This document shows, piece after piece, positions 28,205 through 36,660 of a DNA stretch of 64,000 bases. Within the stretch, counting starts at the first letter, position 1. Each line of letters begins with the position of its first letter. This stretch comes from Nakamurella sp. PAMC28650 (lineage in GTDB: Bacteria; Actinomycetota; Actinomycetes; Mycobacteriales; Nakamurellaceae), in contig NZ_CP060298.1 in NCBI RefSeq assembly GCF_014303395.1, forward strand, positions 310,001 to 374,000, in the 5' to 3' direction. Both the position numbers and the translations under genes were made by a program. The notes beneath the pieces are model-generated. The model made no database searches. It was not told the DNA's origin and worked only from the letters and a program-made list of their open reading frames with translations.

Positions 28205-29762
28205 GTAACTGGTCAGGTCTCACCGCGGTGAAATAGACTGTCATTCATTGGGCGAATAGACCGGAGAATGTCGATCTATGTGGGGTGAGCCGTGTCGGCG
28301 TGTCGCCGAACAATGGTGTTGTCTGATGCGATAATAATGGAATGACGCAGCCGACGTACGCCGAACTGGTGGAACTGATCGTCGAAATGCGCACCGAACT
28401 GAACATCCTCCGCGCCGAGAATGCGGCATTAAAGGTGCGGGTCGCGGACCTGGAAGCACGGTTGCGGACCAACTCGCAGAACTCCTCGAAGCCACCATCG
28501 GCGGACGGACCCGGCAAGGCGAAGACCAGGTCGCTGCGCACGCCGTCCACACGCAAGCCCGGCGGACAGGACGGGCACCGCGGGCAGACTTCAGCCCAGG
28601 TCGCCGACCCGGATGTGGTGATCCGCCACGAACCGAGCTGGCGCACTGGCTGCGGATCGGATCTGGCCGATGCGACCGAGGTTGGCTGCTCACGCCGGCA
28701 GGTCTTCGACATCCCGCCGATCAAAGTGCACGTCACCGAACATCAGATCATCAGCCGCCGCTGCCACTGCGGGAAGACCTCGACCGGCGACACACCCGCC
28801 CAGGCGGGCGGACCCGTGCAGTACGGGCCGGTGATGTGCGCGGTCGTCATCTATCTGTTCATGGGGCAGTTCCTGTCCAAGAAGCGGACCGCCCAGGCCA
28901 TCAGCGAACTGTTCGGCATTCCTGTCTCTGATGGCACCGTCGCCGCGGTGACCAGTCGCGCCGCCGGTGACCTGGGCGAATTTTTGGCCCAGGTCACCGC
29001 CCGCTTGAAATCCTCTCCGGTGGTGCACTTTGATGAGACCGGGCTGCGCTGCGAAGGTCGCAACCACTGGCTGCACTCCGCGTCCACCCCGGCCTTCACC
29101 AGACTGTTCTTCCACCGCAGACGCGGTACCGAAGCGATGGCCAAGATGAACATCCTGCCCGGCTTCACCGGCACCGCCGTCCACGACGCGTGGGCACCGT
29201 ATGACACCTACACCGCCGCGCGGCATGCGCTGTGCAATGCGCATCTGCTCCGCGAGCTACAGGCCGTCACCGACCACCACCACGCCAGCAACACAGACCT
29301 GCCCGGCGCCTGGTGCTGGGCGCAGCAAGTCCGCGACGCGCTGCTCACCCTGCACAAAGCGGCCGCCGCCCACCCCGACACCCCCGTCGACCAGGCGGTC
29401 ATCGCCGCCGAAACCGTCAAGATCCGGCACGCCCTCCTCGCCGCCACCCACCCCGACGGCGCCATCGGCCGCAAACACCGAGCACTGGCCCGCCGCATCC
29501 ACCGCAGAGAAGTCGACTACCTCAAATTCGCCTCCGACCCGGCGATCCCGTTCACCAACAACCCCGCCGAACAAGAGATCCGCATGACCAAGATCCGACA
29601 GAAAATATCGGGCACCATGCGCACCGAAAAAGGAGCCGGACACTTCGCGGACCTCCGCTCCTACCTACAAACGACCGCAAAACACAGCGTACCAGCCCTG
29701 GCCGCCCTCACCCAGCTGACCAGCAGGAACCCCTGGCTACCCGCCCACACCTGACCAGTTAC
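28205..29762 (+). mobile_element. IS66-family insertion sequence, complete, single-gene type
   Basis: Perfect 14-bp terminal inverted repeats GTAACTGGTCAGGT occur at 28205-28218 and, inverted, at 29749-29762. The outermost GTAA is typical of IS66 ends. The element is 1558 bp and has only the transposase gene, with no tnpA or tnpB accessory genes. The 8-bp flanks (AAATGAGG left, TGGTGCGT right) do not match, so no target duplication is left. Confidence 0.9.
28342..29754 (+). CDS. IS66-family transposase (TnpC-type)
   Basis: A 470-aa protein with the usual IS66 order. An N-terminal coiled-coil/leucine-zipper helix (ELIVEMRTELNILRAENAAL) comes first, then the SSKPPSADG region. A zinc-binding segment (CGSDLADATE, CHCGKTSTGD) has one expected Cys replaced by Ser, reading TGCGSDL rather than CxxC. 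The catalytic core follows with VVHFDETGLR (first Asp), AVHDAWAPYDTY (second Asp) and FTNNPAEQEIRMTKIRQKIS (Glu). The length is normal for the single-gene subgroup, and both inverted repeats are intact, so it may still be active. Confidence 0.93.
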   Translation: MTQPTYAELVELIVEMRTELNILRAENAALKVRVADLEARLRTNSQNSSKPPSADGPGKAKTRSLRTPSTRKPGGQDGHRGQTSAQVADPDVVIRHEPSWRTGCGSDLADATEVGCSRRQVFDIPPIKVHVTEHQIISRRCHCGKTSTGDTPAQAGGPVQYGPVMCAVVIYLFMGQFLSKKRTAQAISELFGIPVSDGTVAAVTSRAAGDLGEFLAQVTARLKSSPVVHFDETGLRCEGRNHWLHSASTPAFTRLFFHRRRGTEAMAKMNILPGFTGTAVHDAWAPYDTYTAARHALCNAHLLRELQAVTDHHHASNTDLPGAWCWAQQVRDALLTLHKAAAAHPDTPVDQAVIAAETVKIRHALLAATHPDGAIGRKHRALARRIHRREVDYLKFASDPAIPFTNNPAEQEIRMTKIRQKISGTMRTEKGAGHFADLRSYLQTTAKHSVPALAALTQLTSRNPWLPAHT

Positions 29763-29823
29763 CTGGTGCGTTGGGCTGGCCGGAAATTCAAACGGTTACG
29801 CGGATTCAATCGGGCCTATAACT

Positions 29824-31204
29824 GGGTCTCCTGACGTTTTCGTGGGTGGTTTAGCGTCCGGGAAGCGGCGGGCATAACCCGCCGCGGGTGAGCATTGCCA
29901 TGGCTATCAACGCTTCTGGGCTGTGAAAGCCGTACGACCTGCGGGTCAAGGCCCGTAGGTGGGTGTTGGTGGCCTCGGATTGGGCGTTGCTCATGTGGTG
30001 GATCAGGGTGTTCCAAATCAGCTGCTGGAACCGCTTCAACGTTGCGGCCAGGGCGATGAACCCGGGGAGTTGGGAGCGGCGGGCCCAGGCGATCCAGCCG
30101 GCCAGCAGTTCACGGCCGGCCTGGCCCTTGACCTGGAACACCGCGCGCAGTTGCTCCTTCAGCAGATACGCCCGATACAGATGCCGGTTGGTCTGGGCGA
30201 TCGAAGCGAGGGACCCGCGTTGCTCCGGGGACAGGTCCGCCGGGTTTTTCAGCAATGCCCAGCGGCTGCCCTTCACCGACGACGCCTGCGCAGAGCTACT
30301 CCTACCCCGCAGCGTGTTCCACGTCTGACGACGGACCTTGTCCAACTCCCGGGTGGCCCACCCCACGATATGAAACGGATCCAATCCCAGCACCGCCTGC
30401 GGCGCGCGGGCCGTCACGGTGTCGTGGATCCACTGCGCCCCGTCGGCCGAGACGTGCGTCAACGCCGCCGCCCGGTCCGGGCCGAGCTCGTCGAAGAACC
30501 GACCCAGGGTGTCGCTGTTGCGGCCCGGTGCGGCCCACACCAACCTGCCGGAGTCTTGATCGACCACGCACGTCAGATACCGCTGGCCTTTGCGGTGGGA
30601 GATTTCATCGATGCCGATCCGCTGCAGCCCCGCGAGCACGTCCCGGCCGGCCAAACCGTCGGCGACGACGTGCTCGATGATTGCGCTCACGTGCCGCCAC
30701 GACGTCCGCATCAACTGCGCCACCACCGACGAAGCGGTGTGCGCCGCCAACCACGCGCACTGGTCCTCAAACGCTCGGGTTGCCCGCGCGCCGGGTCGGG
30801 CCCACGGCACCGCCGCGACGACCACCCCGTGCGTCCGGCAGTTCACCCGCGGAGCCGCAGCCTGCAGGAATACCATCGTCGACCCCCAGTCCAGCGACCG
30901 CCACCGCCGGGTTCCGCCGCCCTGGTCATAGCCCGGCCGTCTACGCCGGCATCGACTGCACCTACTCCGGGCGCCCTTCGTCGCACGCACCGAAACGACC
31001 AGCACCTGCCGGTCGTCGGCCTCCTCCCACGCCACATCGCACACCTGCAGTTGCTCGACACCGAGCAGCTTTCGCCATATCGTTACACCGCGCACACCGT
31101 GCTCCTGGATAGTGACTGACCCTAGATAAGCCAGAACCTATACGCAGCCCGGTGTGTCGCCCACAACCAGGGGTCAAACCACCCACGAGAACGTCACAAG
31201 AGCC
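29824..31204 (-). mobile_element. ISL3-family insertion sequence, complete
   Basis: Imperfect 29-bp inverted repeats lie at 29824-29852 and 31176-31204; both contain TGACGTT-T/C-TCGTGGGTGGTTT in the element's outside-in direction. They enclose one transposase gene, total 1381 bp. The 8-bp flanks do not match. The right repeat supplies the stop codon of the interrupted VSC-repeat gene. Confidence 0.87.
29851..31095 (-). CDS. ISL3-family transposase
   Basis: A 414-aa protein with an N-terminal zinc-finger-like region (CSRCRRRRPGYD) followed by WRSLDWGSTMVFLQA and VNCRTHGVVVAAVPWA, the standard ISL3 opening. The DDE domain reads IGIDEISHRKGQRYLTCVVD (first Asp), HVSADGAQWIHD and VLGLDPFHIVGWA (second Asp), and NAQSEATNTHLRALTRRSYG (Glu). 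The gene almost fills the element and starts at GTG 31095. The length is normal, with no lesion seen, so the element is probably functional. Confidence 0.92.
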   Translation of the reverse strand: MRGVTIWRKLLGVEQLQVCDVAWEEADDRQVLVVSVRATKGARSRCSRCRRRRPGYDQGGGTRRWRSLDWGSTMVFLQAAAPRVNCRTHGVVVAAVPWARPGARATRAFEDQCAWLAAHTASSVVAQLMRTSWRHVSAIIEHVVADGLAGRDVLAGLQRIGIDEISHRKGQRYLTCVVDQDSGRLVWAAPGRNSDTLGRFFDELGPDRAAALTHVSADGAQWIHDTVTARAPQAVLGLDPFHIVGWATRELDKVRRQTWNTLRGRSSSAQASSVKGSRWALLKNPADLSPEQRGSLASIAQTNRHLYRAYLLKEQLRAVFQVKGQAGRELLAGWIAWARRSQLPGFIALAATLKRFQQLIWNTLIHHMSNAQSEATNTHLRALTRRSYGFHSPEALIAMAMLTRGGLCPPLPGR

Positions 31205-31800
31205 GAATTGAGGGCATCGCAGGACACCGAGACGACAGGGCCGGCTGTGGGCGGCGCCGGCGCCATGGTCCACGTTGCGCCGCGGTAGACCGCAGTGCGT
31301 CCGGAAGAACTGGCCGCGACGCAGAACGTCGCCGACGAACAGGAAACGCTCACGTAGCCGGTGGACGAACCGAAGGTCTGCTGCTTCTTCCACCCCGATC
31401 CGGTGTTGAACGTGTAGGTCTGGCCCTGCCATCCCCCGGCGAGGCAGAGGCCCACCGCGGGGCAGGACAAGGTCAAGGGCGTCTCGCCGCCGGGCACGAA
31501 GTATTCCCCGAGCGACTTGGTGCCATCGAAAATCGCCGACAGGCCCCCATGTCCCACCACTAAGCAGAAGGTCACCGTCGCGCAGGACACCGGGCTGAAC
31601 GCCCCGTATTGCTCGTCCGTCAGCACGTCGACGTTGGGTCCCCAACTGGTTCCGTTGAACACCCGAACCATTTTGTCGCCGCGGTATCCGACGCAGAATG
31701 TGTCGGTGACGCAAGAGACCGAGGTCATCGGATCGCCGATCGTCGCTTGTTGTGGCGCGCTCCAGCTCGCGCCGTTGTACACCGGGTGCCAGTCGGAGCG
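31174..31800 (-). pseudogene. Fragment of a secreted VSC-repeat (beta-propeller-like) protein trapped between two transposons
   Basis: About 200 residues of a repetitive protein remain, with four units of the form SVSC-x4-FCV-x(~12)-Y/FNGTSW, for example SVSCVTDTFCVGYRGDKMVR, SPVSCATVTFCLVVGHGGLS and VSVSCSSATFCVAASSSGRT. Such cysteine-bearing repeats occur in exported actinobacterial proteins of unknown role. The C-terminus ends inside the right inverted repeat of the ISL3 element, which provides the final codons and stop (ALVTFSWVV). The N-terminus is lost next to the TniA-like gene at 31826. It is therefore a double-truncated remnant. Confidence 0.7.
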
Positions 31801-31825
31801 GTGGTCGGCGTAGGGCGGTGACGAG

Positions 31826-33256
31826 ATGCCGAGCTTGGAGGAGCGGTTGGCGGTGCTCAGTCCTCACTTGCACGACGCGGTGCCGTTGACTGTTGCGGCG
31901 AAGGCGGCGGGGGTTTCGACGCGGACGGCGCGGCGGTGGCTGGCGGGTTATCGGGCGGAGGGCGCGGCTGCGTTGGTGCGGTCCGGTCGTGCTGATAACG
32001 GCGGGTGGCGGATTCCGGCGGAGCTGGTGGAGTTGATCGAGGGGTTGGCGTTGCGTCGGCCGCCGCCGCAGATCGCGCAGGTGCATCGCAAGGTGGTGGA
32101 GGTGGCCGCGGAGCGTGGTCTGCGTGCTCCTTCCTACAACTCTGTGCGGCGGGTCATCGGGCGACTGGACCGGGGGCTGGTGGCGCTGGCCCATCACGAT
32201 CCCGACGTCTACCGCGATGAGTTCGAGCTGGTGCTCCGCCGTGAGGCGGCCTATGCGAATGATGTGTGGCAGGCCGACCACACCGAACTCGACGTACAGG
32301 TCCTGGACGAGTCGGGTCGGGCGGTGCGTCCGTGGTTGACGGTGATCCTGGACGACAATTCACGGGCGGTCGCCGGTTTCACCGTGTTCCTGGGCAACCC
32401 GACCGCGGTGCAGACGGCGTTGGCGCTGCGGCAGGCGATCTGGCGCAAGACCGACCCGCGGTGGCCGGTGTGTGGGATCCCGGCGACGCTGTACTCCGAC
32501 CACGGCGCCGATTTCACCAGCACCCACATCAGCCAGGTGTGCGCTGACCTGCGGATGCAGCTGATCCATTCCACACCGGGTGTGCCCCGGGGCCGCGGCA
32601 AAGGGGAACGGTTCTTCGGCAGCGTCACCACCGAACTGCTGCCCACCCTGGCCGGGCACATCCCGCCGGGCAACCACGGCCGGCCGGTCACCCCACCGGT
32701 GTTGACGCTCACGCAGCTCGACGAAGCGGTCGGGGAGTGGATCGTCGGCACCTACATGCAACGCCGGCACCCCGAAACCGGCCAGCCGCCAGCCGAGCGG
32801 TGGACAGCGGGCGGGTGGCTGCCCCGGATGCCGGAGTCGTTGGAGGCGTTGAACCTGCTGCTGCTGACAGTGTCGACGCCGCGGAAGGTGCAACGTGACG
32901 GCATCCACCTGCACGGGCTGCGGTACTTCGCCACCACATTGGCGCCCTACGTCGGGGAAGCGGTGGCCATCCGGTACGACCCGCGGGACTTGGCCGAAAT
33001 CCGCGTCTACCACCGGGATGAGTACCTGTGCCGAGCCGTCGCCCCCGACATCGCCGCCGCCACCATCTCCATGCACGACCTGCAGGCCGCACGGAACGAA
33101 CGCCGCCGGGAGCTGCGGGAGCACCTCACCGCCCGCCGCAGCCTTGCCGAAATGCTCAACGCTCCACGGCCGATAGCTGGTCCGCCGGCTGGGGCCAAGA
33201 CTGTCGCGCCGCCAGCACCAGCCAAGCCTCGTCTGAAAATGTACCGCGAAGACTGA
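31826..33256 (+). CDS. TniA/TnsB-like DDE transposase (rve and Mu C-terminal domains)
   Basis: A 476-aa transposase: an N-terminal helix-turn-helix (VPLTVAAKAAGVSTRTARRW), a second DNA-binding region, and an integrase core. The catalytic residues are seen in VWQADHTELDVQV (Asp), TLYSDHGADFTS (Asp) and RGRGKGERFFGSV (Glu). A C-terminal Mu-type beta-barrel domain follows (DGIHLHGLRYFATTLAPYVG, VAIRYDPRDLAEIRVYHRDE). Followed 26 bp later by an AAA ATPase, it forms the two-gene core found in Tn5053/Tn552/Tn7-type elements. No TniQ/TnsD or resolvase is adjacent, so the element is minimal or eroded. Only about 25 bp separate its start from the foreign VSC-repeat fragment, too little for a normal left end. 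Confidence 0.88.
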   Translation: MPSLEERLAVLSPHLHDAVPLTVAAKAAGVSTRTARRWLAGYRAEGAAALVRSGRADNGGWRIPAELVELIEGLALRRPPPQIAQVHRKVVEVAAERGLRAPSYNSVRRVIGRLDRGLVALAHHDPDVYRDEFELVLRREAAYANDVWQADHTELDVQVLDESGRAVRPWLTVILDDNSRAVAGFTVFLGNPTAVQTALALRQAIWRKTDPRWPVCGIPATLYSDHGADFTSTHISQVCADLRMQLIHSTPGVPRGRGKGERFFGSVTTELLPTLAGHIPPGNHGRPVTPPVLTLTQLDEAVGEWIVGTYMQRRHPETGQPPAERWTAGGWLPRMPESLEALNLLLLTVSTPRKVQRDGIHLHGLRYFATTLAPYVGEAVAIRYDPRDLAEIRVYHRDEYLCRAVAPDIAAATISMHDLQAARNERRRELREHLTARRSLAEMLNAPRPIAGPPAGAKTVAPPAPAKPRLKMYRED

Positions 33257-33282
33257 ACCACCAGCGAAAGGTGCATCGGGCC

Positions 33283-34131
33283 ATGGCAGAACAGATTGAG
33301 TGGGTTCCACGGCCGCGCCCGCCGCGCCGGCTGGTCGAGTTCCAGGTGACCAAACAGCACCGCCGGTTCGTCGAGTTCGCCGACGCTGTCCGCCGCCACC
33401 GCTACATCGGCGCCTGCTATGGCGCGCCCGGCCTTGGCAAGACCCTGTCGGCTCGCACGTACGCCGGCGCAGACGACTACGACGAGTGGGACCGGGACCG
33501 ATACAGCCGCCGTACCGCCCTACCTGCCTCGCTGGTCGCCAGCCGCACCCTGTTCTACACACCCTTGGTGCACATCACCGGCCGCCGACTGAACCTCGAG
33601 GTCGACATGTTTGCCGGTTCCCTCAGCGCCGACATCAACAGGGCCCTGAACCCCAACTGCCAACCGGACATCGACGAGGACGTCGACATCCCCTACCTCA
33701 CCGAGCTGGTCATCATCGACGAGGCAGACCGGCTCAAAACCAACGCGCTCGAGCAGCTCCGCGACTTCTTCGACCGCAATGACGTCGGACTGATCCTCAT
33801 CGGCATGCCCGGGTTCGAACGGCAGCTCGCCCGCTACCCCCAGCTCTACAGCCGCATTGGCTTCGCCCACCAATACCGGCCCATCGACGCCGAAGATGTC
33901 CCCACCGTGCTGGCGCACTACTGGGCGGAGCTCGGCCGCATCTACGACCCCGCCGACCCGGTCGATGCCGAGTCGGCCAACGCGATCACCACCATCACCG
34001 GCGGAAACTTCCGCCTCATCGAACGGCTCATGACCCAGATCGCCCGCGTCATGGCCATCAACGAGCTCGACACCATCGCACCCGAAGTCGTCCACGCCGC
34101 CCGGCAGATGCTCGTCGTCGGCACCCAGTAG
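33283..34131 (+). CDS. TniB/TnsC-like AAA+ ATPase, transposition target regulator
   Basis: ATG 33283 (MAEQIEWVPRPRPPRR) gives 282 aa. The Walker A motif is GAPGLGKTLSAR (about residues 47-58), Walker B is LVIIDEADRLK, and sensor-type residues follow in LILIGMPGFERQLARYPQLY. In TniA/TniB, IstA/IstB and TnsB/TnsC pairs this ATPase binds target DNA and activates the DDE transposase. The C-terminal lid helices (GGNFRLIERLMTQIARVM) fit. It stops 3 bp before the right-end repeats of the transposon. RBS-like AAAGG is 12 nt upstream. Confidence 0.88.
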   Translation: MAEQIEWVPRPRPPRRLVEFQVTKQHRRFVEFADAVRRHRYIGACYGAPGLGKTLSARTYAGADDYDEWDRDRYSRRTALPASLVASRTLFYTPLVHITGRRLNLEVDMFAGSLSADINRALNPNCQPDIDEDVDIPYLTELVIIDEADRLKTNALEQLRDFFDRNDVGLILIGMPGFERQLARYPQLYSRIGFAHQYRPIDAEDVPTVLAHYWAELGRIYDPADPVDAESANAITTITGGNFRLIERLMTQIARVMAINELDTIAPEVVHAARQMLVVGTQ

Positions 34132-34133
34132 GA

Positions 34134-34177
34134 CAAATAATTTGGCGAAAGGGTGCCAGATAATTTGGCGATTCACA
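34134..34177 (+). repeat. Right-end transposase binding repeats of the TniA/TniB element
   Basis: CAAATAATTTGGCGA at 34134-34148 recurs as CAGATAATTTGGCGA at 34157-34171, 23 bp (about two helical turns) apart, immediately after the TniB stop. The second copy is followed by TTCACA, giving a CA-3' end (TG...CA type). Beyond it the sequence becomes the truncated IS3 orfB, so the terminus is near 34177. Spaced direct repeats at the end are what TnsB/TniA-type transposases bind. Confidence 0.7.
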
Positions 34178-34830
34178 CCGCAGGTCAGATACGTGATGTC
34201 CGAAGCCCAGACCACATCGACTCGTCCCTGATCGAAGTGCCGGTTCACCAGATCCGGCGGCATGAACGCCGACCGGTCCACGACCGTCGTGGGCACCTTG
34301 AACGTCCGCGGACTGATCCCGGCGATGCCGTGAGCAGCCATGATCGCCGCGACCGTCTTCTCCGTCACCAAGGTACCGGCCTCCCGCAGCTCCGCGGTGA
34401 TCCGCGGCGCACCGTAGGTCCGGTCCGAGTCCCGGTGGATCGCCATGATCTTCACCAACAGATCGGCCCGCCGCACGGTGGCCGCGGACGGGCCCTGACC
34501 GGTCGCCCGCCGGCACCAGGCATAAAACCCCGACGGTGACACCGATAAATTCCGGAACATCACCGACTTGTTGGAACCAACACCGGAATCGATGCTCGCG
34601 CACTCCGCTGCGATGAACTCGAAGTAGGTCACTTCGGTTGCATCGCGGCAAAGTACGCCGAGGCTTTTTTTAAGAATGCAACATCCTCCGCCTGGTCCTG
34701 CAGTTTTCTGTCCTGTTCGGCGATGCGCCGACGCAACCGAGCTAATTCGGCCCGTTCCGTTTCGGTCAACTCTTCCTCGACCGGGGCCGCCTCCGCGGCA
34801 CCCTGAGCAGCCCGGTACTTCCCGGACTTG
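34178..34830 (-). pseudogene. IS3-family orfB (5' part) and orfA (3' part) remnant
   Basis: On the minus strand, the C-terminal half of an orfA (ELTETERAELARLRRRIAEQ ... EDVAFLKKASAYFAAMQPK, stop at 34629) overlaps the start of an orfB. OrfB begins at GTG near 34632 (VTYFEFIAAECASIDSGVGS). OrfB runs through SPSGFYAWCRR, DRTYGAPRITAELREAG and MAAHGIAGISPRTFKVPTT to VVWASDITYLTCG. There it is cut, just after the first catalytic Asp, by the right end of the TniA/TniB element. The missing orfA N-terminus lies at 36060-36239, on the far side of the intact IS3. Confidence 0.82.
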
Positions 34831-34866
34831 GACCCCCAAGTAGAATCGCCGGAAAGGATCGGAGAA

Positions 34867-35160
34867 ATGGTGAGCAAGTTTCGAGGCAAGTACACCCCGG
34901 AGTTTCGGGATACGGCCGTGCGGGAGGTGACCGACAAATCTCGGCCCATCGCTGACGTTGCTCGCGAACTGGGCTTGGTGGAGCAGACCCTGCGGAACTG
35001 GGTGGCGGCCCATCGCGAGCGTCACGGCGGCGACACGCAGGAACTGACCGTGTCGGAGCGGGCGAAGCTGAAGGCGTTGGAGAAAGAAGTGCGTGAGCTT
35101 CGTATGGAGAACGAATTTCTGGGAAAAGCAACGGCCTTCTTCGCCAAGAAATCGCAGTGA
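34867..35160 (+). CDS. IS3-family OrfA, DNA-binding subunit
   Basis: The 97-aa protein from ATG 34867 (preceded by GGATCGGAGAA) starts VSKFRGKYTPEFRDTAVREV, a helix-turn-helix with PIADVARELGLVEQTLRNW. It ends with a leucine-zipper helix (KLKALEKEVRELRMENEFLG, KATAFFAKKSQ) used for OrfA-OrfA and OrfA-OrfB contacts. Its TGA overlaps the GTG of orfB, so orfB is expressed by coupling or by frameshifting. Confidence 0.9.
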   Translation: MVSKFRGKYTPEFRDTAVREVTDKSRPIADVARELGLVEQTLRNWVAAHRERHGGDTQELTVSERAKLKALEKEVRELRMENEFLGKATAFFAKKSQ

Positions 35161-36041
35161 GCAGAAAGTATGCATTCATTGCGAGTGAAGAAGGCCACTA
35201 CCCGCTGCACCTGATGTTCCGCTGGGCGAAGGTGTCGAAGTCCGGCTTCTACGAGTGGAAGGGTCGCGGGCCGTCCTACACCAGCCGGCGCCGCACCCAT
35301 CTTGCTCGGCTGATCACGGCGTTGTTCGAGGCCTCCGATGGGACCTACGGCTACCGTCGGGTACACGCTGACCTGCTGCGATCGGGCTATTGGGCTGATG
35401 ACGACACGGTCCGGCAGATCATGCGGGAGCTCGACCTGGTGCCATGCCAGCCCCGTCCGTTTCGGCCGGTCACTACCATCGCCGGCGACACCGGTCAGAC
35501 CCCTGACCTGGTAAAACGGCACTTCAACGCGGTCGTGCCGGGTACGAAGCTGGTCGGTGACATCACCTATATCCCGACCTGGGAGGGCTGGCTGTACTTG
35601 GCGACCGTGCTGGACTGCGCTACGAAGAAAGTCGTCGGCTACGCAATGGCAGATCACATGCGGGCATCGCTGGTGGTTGACGCTCTGAAAATGGCCGCAC
35701 GTAATGTCAGGATTGTTCCCGATGTCAGCATATTTCACAGTGACCGCGGAAGCCAGTACTGCTCTCAGGACTTCGCTGACCTCACTACCCACCTCAAAGT
35801 TCGTCGGTCGGTAGGACGAACTGGTGTGTGTTATGACAATGCTTGGGCAGAATCATTCAACGGCACACTGAAAGTGGAAAGGGTGAATCGTACTAGTTAT
35901 CCGACCCGTGAACAGGCGGAGATGGACATCACGCGGTACATTGAATTAAGATACAATCAGGTTCGGTTGCACTCGGCGCTGGGATACATTACGCCCAACG
36001 AAGCAGAGCAATGGTGGTTGGCCAACAACTCCGCAGCGTAG
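35157..36041 (+). CDS. IS3-family OrfB, DDE transposase
   Basis: A 294-aa protein with the HTH_21 region (MFRWAKVSKSGFYEWKGR, DGTYGYRRVHADLLRSG) and an rve core. The catalytic triad is in GDITYIPTWEGWLYLATVLD (Asp), IFHSDRGSQYCS (Asp) and YDNAWAESFNGTLKVE (Glu). The tail RLHSALGYITPNEAE is standard. GTG 35157 overlaps the orfA stop by four bases. No damage is seen, so the element may be active. Confidence 0.92.
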   Translation: MSRKYAFIASEEGHYPLHLMFRWAKVSKSGFYEWKGRGPSYTSRRRTHLARLITALFEASDGTYGYRRVHADLLRSGYWADDDTVRQIMRELDLVPCQPRPFRPVTTIAGDTGQTPDLVKRHFNAVVPGTKLVGDITYIPTWEGWLYLATVLDCATKKVVGYAMADHMRASLVVDALKMAARNVRIVPDVSIFHSDRGSQYCSQDFADLTTHLKVRRSVGRTGVCYDNAWAESFNGTLKVERVNRTSYPTREQAEMDITRYIELRYNQVRLHSALGYITPNEAEQWWLANNSAA

Positions 36042-36059
36042 TAGTCACCGTTCTACAGT

Positions 36060-36239
36060 CCGGAAAACGGCGGGCGGCTCACCCTGCCGAATCCGTTCAT
36101 CACGAACCCACCGCCCCAACAACTGCTCACCGACCCCCAAATCTCGGGCCACCTCAGCAACCGTCCGACCGGTATCGATCACCCGGTGCGCTGCCTCCAC
36201 CCGGTACTCCGCAGTGAACGACCTCCGTGTCCTTGCCAT
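36060..36239 (-). pseudogene. IS3-family orfA, 5' part (rest at 34629-34830)
   Basis: From ATG 36239 the sequence reads MARTRRSFTAEYRVEAAHRV, then TVAEVARDLGVGEQLLGRWV and RDERIRQGEPP, a typical OrfA N-terminus with its helix-turn-helix. It is interrupted at about 36065 by the intact IS3; the matching C-terminal half resumes on the other side in the same strand and frame. The two halves together make a normal-length OrfA. Confidence 0.8.
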
Positions 36240-36379
36240 GAAACACATCCTCCCAGCCGGCCCACCAGGGAGCCCGCTTCGGATGTCCACCAGACCAGGG
36301 GAACCCGAGGTCTCTCACCTCCACTCGCACAAACAGCACCTCATGGCGCACATCCACAGGTCTTGATTATTCCTCCAAG

Positions 36380-36549
36380 TATTCCACCGTGGCCCGTACC
36401 GGACCATCGGCGACGTCGAGTACGCCACCGCCGGGGTGGGTCGATTGGTACAACAACCGCCGGCTGCACTCCAGCCTTGACACGGTCCCACCCGCCGAAC
36501 ATGAGCAGGCCTACTACGCTGCACTCAACCGAGAGCAGCAACCCGTATA
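36380..36549 (+). pseudogene. IS3-family orfB C-terminal fragment with its right terminal repeat
   Basis: Plus-strand remains of a third IS3-type element read DVEYATAG, then after a one-base slip in the GGGGTGGG run WVDWYNNRRLHSSLDTVPP and AEHEQAYYAALNREQQPV, stop 36547-36549. This is the conserved end of OrfB. About 28 bp later CCTGGGGCGGTTCA (ending 36577) matches a common IS3 terminus (TGAACCGCCCC inverted), so this is the right end of that element. Confidence 0.78.
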
Positions 36550-36660
36550 GGTGCGGTACAGAACCTGGGGCGGTTCAGTCTGAGTAGCGTTGAAAACTCG
36601 TCCATGATTGCCCAGTTCGTGGCCCGGACCGGGGTGTCCACATCTGTGGTCCATGTGTGT

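Larger units (their letters stand above)
34817..36069 (+). mobile_element. IS3-family insertion sequence, intact orfA/orfB, inserted in another IS3
   Basis: The element carries overlapping orfA and orfB on the plus strand. Possible terminal repeats share TT-C/T-CCGGACT near 34821 and, inverted, near 36057-36066; the exact ends and target duplication were not resolved. The sequences on both sides are the two halves of one minus-strand IS3 orfA, so this copy inserted into that gene. Confidence 0.75.

Noticed and set aside
28197-29770. Target-site duplications for IS66 and ISL3
   Set aside because: The 8-bp sequences flanking each element differ (for example AAATGAGG and TGGTGCGT around IS66), so no duplication can be claimed.
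31826-34177. CRISPR-associated or Tn7-like guided transposon
   Set aside because: Only TniA- and TniB-like genes are present; no TniQ/TnsD, Cas proteins or crRNA array are adjacent.
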